Positions 18,969 through 31,003 of a stretch of DNA of 64,000 bases are shown piece by piece. The translations under genes were made by a program, and so were the position numbers. This DNA comes from Tanypteryx hageni (Eukaryota; Arthropoda; Insecta; Odonata; Petaluridae), in NCBI GenBank assembly GCA_028673005.1, contig CM054114.1:11687108-11751107 (forward strand), in the 5' to 3' direction. Each line of letters begins with the position of its first letter. The first letter of the stretch is position 1. The notes beneath the pieces were generated by a model. That model did not search any database. It had not been told where the DNA came from and saw only the letters and a program-made list of their open reading frames with translations.

Positions 18969-21367
18969 AGTGAAAATATAAAAATGAATTTTTATAACCA
19001 ACATTTATATAGGTAATACCTTAATATGAATAAACTCTATAATACAATTATGACAACCTTTCTGCTTGCATAGGCGTAAAAAGTTGCAAAAAGTATCTAT
19101 CAGCTGTCTCTATATTTAACCTTTAATCTTCCTAACAGTTGAGAGAATGGCAGACAGAAGTAGAGAACTCAGTGGCAAACGTACGAATGTTTGGTATATA
19201 AATAGTAAGAAGTTTGATGTTTCATTAATGAAAATACTGACTTATCCATTCATATTGCTTAAAATCAGCGAAAATATATCGCTAGTTCAGAGTAATTCAG
19301 CCTTAGATACTGTTGAAACTGTTGATCACCAACCAGGTTTTCAATGGCCTTTTCATAGGGAAAACAGTTTTCAGAATGATCTTAACTGAATAAAGATGAA
19401 AAGTTTTTAAGATAAATAAAAACGTACTATCAGTAATAATTACGATAAATAAAAACTTAAAATTATTAGCAGAAATTTCTTTTCAAGAAACGTAGGAATA
19501 CTCGTATCAATACAAATTCACATTACAATAAAGAGACTTCTATTACATCACGAAAAATGACAATAGTTTGTTTAATCTCGTTGATATGTGATGGATGATT
19601 CGCTTCAACAATATAAATACAGAAAAGGAAAGCTAAGGTTGTATAGTACAAATAATGTGATAACTGCTATCAAAATAATGAAATTATAAAAATAAACAAC
19701 TAAAAAGAAAACAATTTTAAAAAATAAATATGAAAATGCCACTAATACTACATATCTATCTTCCCACGCGAATTCAAATTAACATTTATCACAGCGCCAA
19801 CGCGTTGATCTGGTGGCAGAGGTGACTAAATCAGTCGTGTTACGCGATAATTATTAATTATCGCAGGTGAGGTTGTTCGAAGCAGATTAGACGGGGTCCA
19901 AAACATATCATTATAAATAGCGGCTTCTTACACACACGCACACACACAAATATATCATATAAAACCTTTAGGTACTTCTAGAAGTGCAACAGAGCTGAAA
20001 TTTGACATGAATATGGGTCATTGGTTACAACCTCTGAAAAAATCCGAAATTCCAGAAAAAGTTATATTTAAGTGGTGTTTTTGACCCCAAAGTCCAATTT
20101 AAACACCCATAAGAAAAGCACTGAAAACTGTGCAGGACTATATAAAATTGCTTTTTCAAATTATTTCAAATTAAGACACAAAGTCGGGACATGCACTATA
20201 CTGTGGAAAAAAGAATGAAGTTTATTTTGATTGAAGACAGAACTCAAATCCATGCTGAATTTGCGTAAAAATTAGATTTTAATCATAAAATTATCAACAA
20301 TGAAAAATATTAACTACCATAGTAACAACTCCAGTGCCTTTCAATGGGAGTTGATTTTCCATACTTCAAGAGCATTGACTTAATGCTTAGACTGCATTAT
20401 AATTAGAGTATTGATTTTTCGGGTTTAAAAAAAATTCATTCGAAGGGTAAATGTCGGGTTTTATTATTTTCCTTTTCCTTCGGGTTAACATCTGGTATAA
20501 GTTACAGATTTTTCGAGGTTTTAAAAAAAGTTCAATATCGGGTAATTTTCGAGTTTTATTATTTTGTAATTAGTACAAAATGATTTTTAAATAAAAACCT
20601 TGTTTAAAAATTTAAAAGTCTCATCAACAATAAAAACTTTTTACTATACCTTAAATACGGTTGAGAGTGTAATATCCTGTGTTAAACGTCTCCATGTGGA
20701 GAGGAACACTTCGCAAGCCGCACAAACATCTTGCTTCCCGTTCAACTTCTTTTAAAAACACTCCAGATATTAGTGAAATAATTTTCCTTTCGTAGTGTTT
20801 CCAACTAACAGACACTCGGGCTCCTTTTTCCTTATCCTATCAAAGATCTAACAGCGACTAGCTATGGCGCATCCTTGACTGTTCGTGGCGCGAGCAAACC
20901 AAGGAGATTCAGATTGTGTTAAAAAAGTAACTTACGAATAAATTGTTTAGAAAGAGAATAAACAGACTTATCACGAACATCTCGGACTGCACTCATGTGC
21001 TAAAGTGCCTACAAGCGCCAGATGATTTTTACATAACATTTATTGTAACATATAGGCTATTGCCTTAATGATGATTATATTTATTGCTTAAAAAGGGCGA
21101 TCGGCACCATGAAAGTTCAAGTTCGAAAACATGGACGCGAGCCGATTGCCAATGAATTTAGAAATTCCGGATGGATGCCTTAATTTCGCAGAAAATTAAA
21201 ACTATTATCTTACATAAATGGACTCTGTGTAGTTCAAACGCTGTCGCGTTGGTTACGAGTTAAGATCTTGGTGTACGGCGATTTTTGAAGCGCTTGCAGT
21301 ATGCAAGCACCGACAACTCGTATATATAAAAACCAAGTTAACATAAAAGTTGGTAATAAAAGTTGGT
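18969..21367. mobile_element. 2.4-kb insertion of unknown type
   Basis: Present in the 18.8-22.4 kb copy of element F and absent from the 30.8-32.8 kb copy. AATAACA occurs at both edges (18962-18968 and 21368-21374), as a 7-bp target duplication would. The interior is AT-rich and holds no recognisable protein. The ends read AACCAACATTTATAT on the left and ATAAAAGTTGGTAAT on the right, partly complementary. It may be a non-autonomous element, or the other copy may have lost this DNA. Confidence 0.5.
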
Positions 21368-21499
21368 AATAACAGCTGTAATTATTGAGTAAGAGCCGGT
21401 ATAAAATTTGCCAAAATAGAGATTCGGGAGAATTTATTTCTCATTCTTGTTTGCTCCATTGATGAACGCCTTGTCAAAAATGAAGTAAAAATAATAAAT

Positions 21500-21830
21500 A
21501 AATAATAATACTCCCTCCCTCCCTCTCGCCGTCCCTCTCTCCCTCCCTCTGTCTCTCTCCCATCCTCTCTCTTTCGTCCACTCTCCCTGCCTCTCTCTGC
21601 CTCTCTTTTCTTATTTCTTTTCCGCCTCCACCCCCCACCTCTCTCATTCCCTCCTGTCCCGCTCTCCCCCTTTTTCTTCTTCTCCTTTCTCTCTTTACTC
21701 CCTTCCTTTTCTAAATCTATACCTCCCTTACTCTCTATGTACCTTCCATTCTATATCCCTTCCTTCCTATCTCCCTTCCCACATCCCCCTCTCTCTTACT
21801 CTACATCTATATAGTCGTTTAGATAAACAA
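21500..21830 (+). repeat. long pyrimidine (CT/CCT) tract
   Basis: About 300 bases, almost all C and T on the + strand (CTCCCTCCCTCC, CTCTCTCCC). It is the same internal block as the purine tract at 32.09-32.39 kb, so it belongs to element F. No protein is expected. Confidence 0.85.
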
Positions 21831-22415
21831 AAAAATCCAAACCAAATCCCAGTCCCATTAGGATTACGTAATTTCGCGAAAAATCCTACGATAATTGAAG
21901 GAAATCTATGCGCTCGTATATATTACACGTATGCGGGTTGAGACAACAATTGATTCTCGAAGTTTAACAATGACGTGATCGGCAAGGCAACATTCCATTT
22001 AAAAGCCGATATTTTCCTAAAATAAGTGATTTAAATGTTTAATATGTGAGATTCCGAACGGTAGGCGGAAAAATATGAATAGAATAAGAAACTTCATTAA
22101 TTGTCCTAAAGCAAAGTTGAAATTCGAAGATCGTACGTCAATTATCTCTAATTTTAATTTCCAAAAGAATCCTGCACTTTATAAAGTCGCTTTTTACATG
22201 TCATCTTACGGGAAATGGAAATCGCTCTCCTGGAGTCGAAGTAGGGTCTTTTTTCGTATTCTTTTTCGTCATTTAGTTTTCGTATCTGGATCAAACATTT
22301 CTACAAAATTTCAACCTTCCATCTAATTGGGAAGTTTGTTAAAACGCGTTAAAAATTGCCATTTATGACGTCTGCGTTAGGCAGAGTAAGGCTTTTATTA
22401 ATAGAAATATACAAT

Positions 22416-25400
22416 CAGCGCCGGCCATAAGCATGTTCGAACTGTTCGGTGGAACAGGGCCCCGCGCCGAAAATCACGTGACACTCCCCTCCCCATGGGT
22501 TTCAATAAATTGAAAGAATGACAGAAATTTTTAAAAATTGCCTTCTATTTATTAATGTGAAAGGGAAATCAAGTAAAGAGGAAACATATTTGTCGCTGCT
22601 CTTCACTTGTTAAAGAAACAATGAATACATAAATAATTACATTGTATGCATGAATTCCAGATTTAAAGGTCACGCGTTTAATAAGTAGAATGCTGACTAC
22701 AAATGACGACCACTGAAGTAACTATTTGAGTGGAACTATGGTAAGAATGTCTTTCGCTATTTTTCTCTCATGAAGTTCTTGGCATTCCTTTCTGCATTTA
22801 TTATCATAAATTTTTACATAGGTAATCATTGAGAAAGTTTATAATCTCTTAAATCCTAAAGATAAACAAAATATATTTGCACTAAATGTGAGAAGTATTT
22901 ATGCCTTTAGCACGGGATTTTCGTCTGTTCTAGATGTGTTTGATTAAAGTTCAATTGTAAATTTTCAGACTTATTATATTTAATGTGTTTCATTATTGAA
23001 AGGAAATGCCTCGAGCACAACATTATTATGCTCAAAATCTGTCGGACTTAACTTGAACTGTAAGGGCGGATTGCTTAGACGAATCGGGGTTTGAAAACCG
23101 TGTTTTGAGACCGTGGTTCGAGTCACGATCCAAGTCGAATTGCTTAAACGAGGTTTTTACGGGGTCTGACGAGACCGCGGTTTAGCCGAGGTCTGTAAGA
23201 TGCTCGGTTTGGCAACGGTGTTTTTCCTACTTGCGCTTTTGTTCATCTTACAATCGTATGTTTATGTGTTGGTACCAGGTGGTTGTTCCGAAATCATCAC
23301 GCAATGTTCTTCCCAACAGGAATAAATGCGATATGTTAAAGTCGATTTTATTCGTTCCAGTCTTTTTGGTCGGTTTTCGCCCACACACTGTCGTGTTTAA
23401 CCGCACGGTTCAAAACCGTACGGGTAAAGCTGTGCTTAAAACCGAGAGTGTATGGGGCCCTTAGGACTCAGCGCGACCACTGCCGGGTTAATATTTGTTT
23501 TGTTATTTCTGGTAGTATAGGGTTCTGTCAAAAATGAGTAACAATGGTAAGAATTTCTGACAAAAAAGCCATAAATACTGGAAACCTAGACAAATCTGAT
23601 TTTCCAATTTTCAGAAATATACAGTGATATATAGGATCTTGTGTACGTCTCTCTTACTTACCTCATCCCATCTTTTAATAATCATCACTGTAAGTACATT
23701 GACAAATTTTCATTAATATAAATTATAATTTAGAAACCAAAATGAAATAATAAGTACTAATTAATGACCCTGACGGAGTTAGCAAAAAAATATTATTATC
23801 CTTACTGAACTTTTTAATAACGAATTTAATTTTTTGTTTTTTATTTATAGAAAATATAATTCAACATAATAATGACAAGTAGAGAACGTGACGAAGGTCG
23901 AAAATATCTAAGTGGCAATGACAAGCGAACAAATGCAAGAAAACAAAAACTAGAAGCTGGAAAACTAAAAAATTCTTTAGTAAAATTTTTAACATCACCT
24001 GAGGCGAAACCCTTGGATCGTCTGCGAAATAAGGAAATCAACGGGAACAATAATACTAATAATCCTACACCTCATAACATCAATTTAATGTTAGGTGTGG
24101 TCGCTAAATCATCAGAAATTGCTATTAAATATTTTAACGGTTTACAAACGTTATATACAATATTTTCAGCTTCAACGTCACGTTGGGAAATATTAAAGAA
24201 ACATGTTACTCAAAACACACCAAAACAGCTTTGTAATAAAAGATGGGAATGTCGCTTCACCAGTGTTAAAGCTGTTCGATTTCAACTTCCTGAATTTTTT
24301 AACGTCCTTGAAGAGGTTGAAAACATAATATTAGATAACGGCATAAAAGTAGAAATAAGAGGGGATATGTAAAAATATGCATAAATTTGAGTTCCTTCTC
24401 AGCCTAGTAATTTGGTATGAACTATTAGTAAAAGTTAATTTGATAAGCAAATTATTACAGGATAAAGCAATGCATTTAGCTATTGCAGTAAAACATTTGG
24501 AGAAACTAGTCATATTTTTACAAAAATTCAGAGAGGAGGATTTCAAAACTTGCTTAAATGAAGCTAAGAAATTATCTGTAGAATTAAATATTGAGTCACA
24601 TTTTAAACAACCTCGTGTTAGCAAGAAAAGAAAGTTTTTCGATTATGAAAGCAGTGATTCGTCTGTAACATCCTGAGGACAATTTCCGAGTTAATTTCTT
24701 TTTCTTTATAATTGATAATGCTTTGGTATCTTTTAAGAAATATTTTGAATCGTATGAGGAACATTATAAAATTTTCGGTTTCTTGTCTGACTTTTCAAGA
24801 CTGAAGGAAGTGTCTGAATTTAATTTGAAGCGAGATTCTGGCAGATTTTGTTTAACTTTCAATACTGATATTGATAAGCATGATTTTTACGATGAAGTAT
24901 ATATGTTTCGAAAAATAGTCCCAACAACTTCAACATACTTGGAAGCGTTGGCATTTATATACGAGAAACATTTGACGGAATTATACCCTAATGTTGCCAT
25001 TGCATTAAGGATAATTTTGACTAGCCCTATCACAGTTGCCTCAAATGAGAGATCATTTTCTAAACTAAAAATCATTAAAAATTATTTAAGGTCAACTATT
25101 TCTCAAGAAAAGCTAAATTCATTGGTAATTATTTTGATTAAAATCGACTTAGCGAAAACTACTGATTACAATGATATCATAAATGATTTCGCAGCCAAGA
25201 GAGCAAGGCAAATTATATAAATGGCAACCTAACCTTGAACGGGCTGACAGCCAAAATTTTGTTATGTATTATATCATGTATGTATTGATATCATCACTCG
25301 ATTTCTTTTTTAATTATATACTGTAGATAAATGGACCTACAATTGACTGATTGTTATTACTTACAATATTATATTACAGGTTATTGATAAATTAAACCAC

Positions 25401-25557
25401 TGTAATAATCAAAATTGTAGTTTTATATTTGAAGATGTTTATCAAACTCAAAATAAATGTTTAATTATTCAAGTTTTTTCTGTGTTAACTATTATTACCT
25501 TTTTTTGAAGTATCGAGTATCTCGAACAGGGCCCCGCAAATTTTTGGGCCGGCACTG
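22416..25557 (+). mobile_element. hAT DNA transposon with 8-bp target duplications
   Basis: The terminal repeats start CAGCGCCGGCC at 22416 and, in reverse from 25557, CAGTGCCGGCC. TATACAAT flanks both sides (22408-22415 and 25558-25565), the 8-bp duplication of hAT elements. Near both ends GAACAGGGCCCCGC recurs (about 22446 and 25524). The interior carries an internally deleted ZMYM1-like transposase. A GC-rich non-coding block with inverted CCGTTTTGA/GGTTCAAAACCG motifs occupies 23040-23465. Confidence 0.93.
23872..25220 (+). pseudogene. ZMYM1-like hAT transposase, internally deleted and frameshifted
   Basis: Three open pieces in three frames: 23872-24372, about 24377-24676, and about 24669-25220. 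The first joins a short N-terminus (KRTNARKQKL) straight to HNINLMLGVVAKS and YTIFSASTSRWEIL. The zinc finger and the first half of the catalytic domain, with its first two acidic residues, are therefore missing, although this junction stays in frame. The second piece (FEFLLSLVIWYELL, KRKFFDYESSD) and third piece (PITVASNERSFSKLKIIKNY, then LRSTISQEKLNSL and FAAKRARQ) are the C-terminal half with the hAT dimerisation domain. The pieces are otherwise well preserved, so the breaks look recent. Confidence 0.88.
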
Positions 25558-25565
25558 TATACAAT

Positions 25566-27110
25566 GCAATTTGGCTCTAGGCCTCGTGGCAAGGTCAATA
25601 CAACAATAAGTATATAAAGCGATATTTTTATAGATATCTTATTGAGAACAATTTTTAAGCACAAAAGTACAATTCGACTCCTGAATTGAGAGTTTTTGAG
25701 GTTCCGTGGTAGGCCTTCACGACTACCGTAGCGGTCATGGGGTCCCTTTCGCGTGCGAGGCTGTACTATTCCGCTCAAAGCATCGACTATTTCACGCTTA
25801 ATTTGTACTAAGCTGATTGTTGAGAGAAAGTATAATAAATTGGTCCGTGGGAAAAGGTTTCTTGCCATTTAGGGGTTATAAATTTGCTTTCTGATGGAGC
25901 CTTTGAGTACATAAATTCTATGGGTTTAATTTACATATCATCTGCCACTGGAAATCATTTCTTTGTTTCTTATCGAGGATTTCGTCGTAAACACATGTCG
26001 ATCTACAAAAACGCTGCGAATTTCAATCGCTATTCGTTTAACCGAATTTATGCTTGATCCGTTATTGAATGACATGCAAACAAACAGTGCAATCGAAATG
26101 TAACATCGGTTTCTCAAGTTAGTCTCAAATTTTGGCGAGGTTTTTGTCTCATTATATTTATTCACGAATTCCTCTCCGCTAGGAATATATGACACATTTC
26201 AATTTAGGGTTCCGCATTTTAAATCAAAGTCTCGGACCGTGTATTTTGTATGCATGGTGGAGGAGGGTCGTTTGCCCTCCCTTGGTTCGAATGCAGGTCT
26301 CCGTCAGCACTCGTCCTACGGAGTATTTGCATTTTAAAATCTTCCAGGCTCTCTCTCTCTCTCGTTGGGCATATTCGGCTAAAGGGGAACTGTTCCTTTT
26401 GCATTTTTGAAATCCATTACTAACAAAAAATTCCGAACTTTGTATTTTGAGAGAGTACATTTTCAGACCATTGGATTTTCATTAATGAGGATATTTATAG
26501 TTGGAAAGAATAGGCGTAGTGGTAAAATGGAAATAATTCTGCTGAGGCTTAATTCATTGCGATTTTCGAGGAAGAAAGTTTTCAAAATAAAAAATTATGT
26601 AAAAGTCCGCATTTTCACCCTTGTTTTTTTGCAAAGGTTGTCGAACTTTTCATGAAATTAATAAATGACAGTTGTGAAGATTTTCTCCTGTTAAAGTAGT
26701 TAAAAGTGGCAACAGGTTCGAGGGCGCCTTTCAGTTAAAGATGTTGATTTTCCATCTCTTCCTCTCACTAACGCACGCACGCAGGCACGCTCATCACACA
26801 CACACATTGGATACTCCCGCTCTTCGACAGAGGCAAAAATTCCCGTCGCAGGTAAAGAATAAGCATTGGACAAGAAGTAAGTCCGTTGGGAGAATTCCTT
26901 CCATTTCATACTCCTCGAATCGGACGCCGTTTTCCTCTCCTCGTCTCGTCCGTCCGAACAATCCCCCGCGCTCTCCGGGGAACGCGTAACAAAGTGTCCT
27001 TTTTCAGCACGGTTCGAACCTCTATCCCCGTTCACTTCGCATCGTCGCCGTTTATTTTGCTCCTTTTACGCGCATGCGCCTTGGGATTCTTTTTTCCATC
27101 TTCCATAGCT
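25566..27110. other. non-coding stretch
   Basis: No gene recognised. Includes short CT and CA microsatellites (26348-26362, 26797-26808). Open frames on both strands at 26.2-27.0 kb overlap each other and lack homology. Confidence 0.45.
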
Positions 27111-27920
27111 CGCTGCCTCTCTCTCTCGTGTTCCGCGAAGGAAGGAGTCGCACTGCATGGCGTGTTTGGCGCGGGGGACAGTCGTAAAGAAGGAGAGACG
27201 GGCATTCCGGCTACAGCGCCGGTTTTATTATGCAGGCCGAAGAGGAGTGGAAGGAGAGAGAGAGAGAGGGAGAGAGAAGCAGGTTGGAGTGAATAGTTTC
27301 CCGGTTTCCTCGACGGGTCAACCAGCTAAACGTCGTAATTTTCAAATTATAAGGCGGTGTGAGGAGAGGGAAATATAGAGGGAGGATTGTGGAGAGAGTG
27401 AGAGAGAGGGACGGGGTGGAGGGAGAGAGGGACGGGGTGGAGGGAGAGAGGGACGGGGTGGAGGGAGAGAGGGGGAGGGGAGATGGGGGAGAGGATAGAG
27501 AGATGGGAAGGGAGAGAGTGTTTGAGAGGGGAAAGGAGGGGAAAGAGGGAGAGATAGTCAGGAAGAAAGTGACAAATAATAATATAATAAAAGATTTCAT
27601 AAAATATAGTACTACATAAATATGTACAATGACAATTTAGCATTTTAGGAGATGAAAAGAGATGTGTTTGTTTGTGGGGAAAAACTAGGGATAATTAAAG
27701 TACCGTTCTCTAGGAAAAACCCCACTGCAGGAAAACACCCACACAGGAAGGGGTGAGAGTGGAAAACGTGCGAAACCTACTGATAGCAATATTTATAGAT
27801 TTGAGAGGATCGTGAAAGATCAATAATTAAAATGAGGAGAGAGGGAGAAGAGAGAGAGAGAGGGAAAGATAGAGAGGGGAGAGATGGAGGGGAGGGAGGA
27901 TTTTTGAGAAGTGAGAGAAT
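27111..27920 (+). repeat. purine-rich (GA/GGA) region with 21-bp minisatellite
   Basis: Long GAGAGAGGG tracts at 27245-27275, 27355-27560 and 27835-27900. Within them GACGGGGTGGAGGGAGAGAGG is tandemly repeated three times at about 27409-27471. Because the unit is 21 bp it stays in frame and creates an artificial GVEGERD repeat protein. No real gene is indicated. Confidence 0.8.
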
Positions 27921-28439
27921 CTGAGCGAGGGAAGGAAGCGTCGTGAAAATGTCTGCAGGAAAATTTCGAGATTATAATTATCGGCCTCAAATGATACTTT
28001 TTTGAGAAAATCGTAGTATTCTCAATCGAGAAATTAAATTAACTTTAAAAACGTGCTTCATAAAATTTGATTTTAGACAAAGTTTTTAAGTGGGAATTTG
28101 TTAATATTAACTCTAAGAAAGGAATTATGTCAATAACGCAAATCATTGCGTTTAGCATTTAAGGTTTTTGCGACCCCAAAAAAATGAGATTCGTGGAGTA
28201 TTTTGAAAATCTTGATAAATGTTTTGCCATCGTTCCAAATCTTTATTGATATTTTCGAAATAATCAGAATTTTGTGTTACTAAAAACCGAAGTGAAATCT
28301 CGCCTGATTTTTCTATTGCAATTCGCAGCCTTTGGTCGATGTGTGATTAAATACATATTAAAAGTTAACCAGTTCCTGAGAAAATTTCAACAAATTGAGC
28401 GCGGCGTATTTGGAGGTGGACACCTGAGGATTTGGAGCA
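27921..28439. other. AT-rich non-coding stretch
   Basis: Nothing recognised. Confidence 0.45.
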
Positions 28440-28730
28440 AGCTTTAACTCCGAGAGATACCCAAGAAGAGAAGGGGTGAAGGAGAAGGGAGGTGGAGGGA
28501 GGGAGGAAGAGAGAGTGGGAGAGGTGAAGCTGGGAATTGGTGAGAAAAAAGAACGATAACCAAGAGACTACGAATGGTTCAAGTGAATGGGAATTTCTTC
28601 CAAAAGCCATTTAAAGGAATCTCCTGAGAATTGGTGTGGTCCCGTTCCCTCTCTGTCGCTCCTCCCCCTCCATCCCCCTCTATCCCCTTCTCCCTCCCTC
28701 CCTCCCTTCCACCCCCTCCTCCTGATGTAT
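28440..28730. repeat. purine tract followed by pyrimidine tract
   Basis: A GA-rich block (28460-28530, GGAGGTGGAGGGAGGGAGGA) is followed about 110 bases later by a CT-rich block (28650-28728, CCCTCCCTCCCTCCCTTCC). The two are roughly complementary, so the region could fold back or form a triplex. No coding signal. Confidence 0.7.
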
Positions 28731-29254
28731 TTCCTTTTGGGGGACACGGCGACATCTGGTTTTCGGTTAAGGAATTCGAGGTGGTTAATTTTTAACACAA
28801 TGATGGACGCGGAGGCAAAAAACGGCCTCTTTTGTCTTTCTTTATTAGGACTATTTTCCTCCGAATTTCGTCATATTAGGCTTAATGGGAGCGATAAACT
28901 CGGCGGAGATGATTTGCCATAGCTTTCGACGCACAAGTCGTCCCGCGAAAAAAAGAGACAAGAGGCCGCATTCTGTCGCGTCCGCCCCTGGCATGTTCTG
29001 CCCCCCACCCTCGGCTCCGTGACAACGTAAGTTTACGACCCTTCGTGCTTTCAATGGGAGGGTTGTTTGAGCAAAAACAGTCGTAAATTGAGTTCGATAT
29101 GAAAGTGATATGAGAGAGTGCGCGAAGGAATGGATTCGGCGAAATTCGAGTTGTAATTATTGTGCGAAGGACATCTCCGCGGGGAGAATTAATATGGATA
29201 GATTTACCCATGGTCGCGGTTTTAATTAAATGCTTTCCTATAATTCCCCCTTAT
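28731..29254. other. non-coding stretch
   Basis: Moderate GC with no recognisable coding region. Opposing open frames overlap without homology. Confidence 0.4.
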
Positions 29255-29720
29255 AATAAAAGGCTATGTTGGTCTGTTGGTTGGTCCATTTCACGCTCTT
29301 AAAACGAGAATAACTCGGTCAAATATGCAGATATAAATTTGAAGTTTGGCAGAGAAAATTTACTACAATATGAAAATGCTGTGACGGAAAATTTACGAAA
29401 AACATCCAGGGTTCGACTCCAGGGAATGATTTGAACTCCCCATAAGATAACACGTAAAAATCGACTTTTTGACGCGCAGGCTTTTCTTCTTTTTCCGATT
29501 AAAATTAGAAAGAGCTAACCTACAATCTTCAGATCTAAGCCATTTTAAACAAACAATTATAAGGTTTCTTATTCCGTTCATCTTTTTTCACCTACAGTTC
29601 GAAATCCCTCATGTTAAACGTTTTATTCACATATTTTGTGGAAATCCTGCCATTTTAACGGGGTGTTGTCTTGCCTACCAATTACATTGTTAATCCTCGG
29701 AAGCCTATTGTTATTTTAAT
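29255..29720 (+). repeat. dispersed repeat family F, 5' portion (plus copy)
   Basis: Begins TAATAAAAGGCTATGTTGG and continues AACTCGGTCAAATATGCAGA and CAGGGTTCGACTCCAGGGAA (B-box-like). It then reads GATAACACGTAAAAATCGAC, TTAAAATTAGAAAGAGCTAA and GTTGTCTTGCCTACC. The most complete single view of the 5' half of the family. Confidence 0.75.
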
Positions 29721-30060
29721 CCTTATTGGTTTAAGCGTACTTTGAAGGCTTTTAATGCGAGAAGAAGAGAAAGACGGAAGGTGAGGGAAATGATTTTCTG
29801 TAAATAACATTCGTTGCGTTATTTACGAGAAGGAATAACTAAAGAGCTGAAATGCTATTCATAAAGATTAAAAATCGTAATAATGAGCTAAATTCAATAT
29901 TATTGAAATGAAAACAGTATAAACATCTGAGGTACTTGCTGGACATTTTAACAAACAAACCGAGCTTCTAAAATATTTAAGGAGTGAAGGATTGGGAGTT
30001 AGGGAGGAGAATGGAAGACTTGAGGACGGTTTGGGAAATAGGGAGAGAAAGAAAGGTTTA
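29721..30060. other. non-coding stretch
   Basis: AT-rich with a small purine patch near 30000-30060. Nothing recognised. Confidence 0.4.
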
Positions 30061-30064
30061 AAAG

Positions 30065-30340
30065 AATCACAAAAATAATAATAAAAGGCTAAGTTTTCAG
30101 TCCGTTGGTCTGAGTGTCTAGCTATTAAAACGCGGATAACTCGATCAAGGATGTAGATAGGAAATTGAAATTTGGCAGAAATGTGTATAATGAGCCAATC
30201 AGAATTTGTTTATTTATGGTTGACATGGTATTTTAAGAAATAAATTTCCGTTTGTGGCGCTATTTGGAGGGCATTTGCATTCGCATTTCCACCAAATAAA
30301 ATTTATAAATTTTTATTTAATGAAACAATATTATTAGTGG
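30065..30340 (+). repeat. dispersed repeat family F, 5' fragment
   Basis: AATAATAAAAGGCTAAGTTT, GTCCGTTGGTCTGAGTGTCT, AAAACGCGGATAACTCG and AAATTTGGCAGAAATGT match the first part of the 29.26 kb copy. Confidence 0.6.
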
Positions 30341-30499
30341 ACTGAAAATTTAAAAATAAATAATTCACATTATAGTAAGTACCAGAGAGTTAAAATAATT
30401 TCGGTCTGCTAAAACTGTCTAGCGTAATGTTGAACAAATAAATATTCTTTTTTATGTAAGATTTGTATCTACGTATATCACGCCGAGAGAGATACGTAG

Positions 30500-30710
30500 C
30501 TAAATTTTTGAGAGGAGAATGAGGAGGAGAATGTGAGGGAGAAAGGGAGGAGAATGGGAGGAGGAAGAGGGAAGAAGTGAGGGTGAAAAATAGGAGGAAA
30601 TGATGGATGGAGAATGGCAAGAAGGAAGACGGAGGGGAAAAAGGATGGAGAGATAATAAGGGGAGAGGGAGGGGAGAGACTGGGAGTGAGGCAGAGGGAA
30701 AGGAAGTACC
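30500..30710 (+). repeat. purine (GAGGA/GGGAGA) tract
   Basis: About 200 bases of GAGGAGAATG/GGGAGAGGG sequence. Open frames on the opposite strand are only serine/proline/leucine low complexity. Confidence 0.8.
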
Positions 30711-31003
30711 TTAATTTTAATACATAACCTGCACATACCCGTCATATTTGATGGGCAATTACGTTAGTTATCTCTATTAATAAAAGCCTTACTCTGTGCC
30801 TAAAGCTGAGGTCATCAATGGCACATTTTAACGCGTTTTTAACAAACTTCCCGATTAGGTGGAAGGTTGAAATTTCGCAGAAATGTTTGACTCAGATATA
30901 AAAATTAAATGACGAAAATAATATAGCAAAAAACCAGGGTTCGAATCCAGGGGAGCTATTTCTATTAAAAGATAACACGTATAAAGCGACTTTTTACTTT
31001 CTC

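Larger units (their letters stand above)
18780..22407 (-). repeat. large non-coding element F (minus copy), split by 2.4-kb insertion
   Basis: Colinear in reverse with 30772-32770. Matching blocks are 18790-18968 with 32540-32760, 21368-21480 with 32455-32540, the 21500-21830 CT tract with the 32090-32390 GA tract, and 21830-22140 with 31745-32090. The block 22190-22407 pairs with 30772-31003. The end reads AAGGCTTTTATTAATAGAAA. 18969-21367 is absent from the other copy. The hAT element at 22416 starts just outside this copy's recognisable end. No protein is encoded. Confidence 0.75.

Noticed and set aside
27359..27619. Open frames with repeated GVEGERD and the reverse Ser/Pro/Leu frames
   Set aside because: They arise from a 21-bp purine minisatellite whose length is a multiple of three; no homology.
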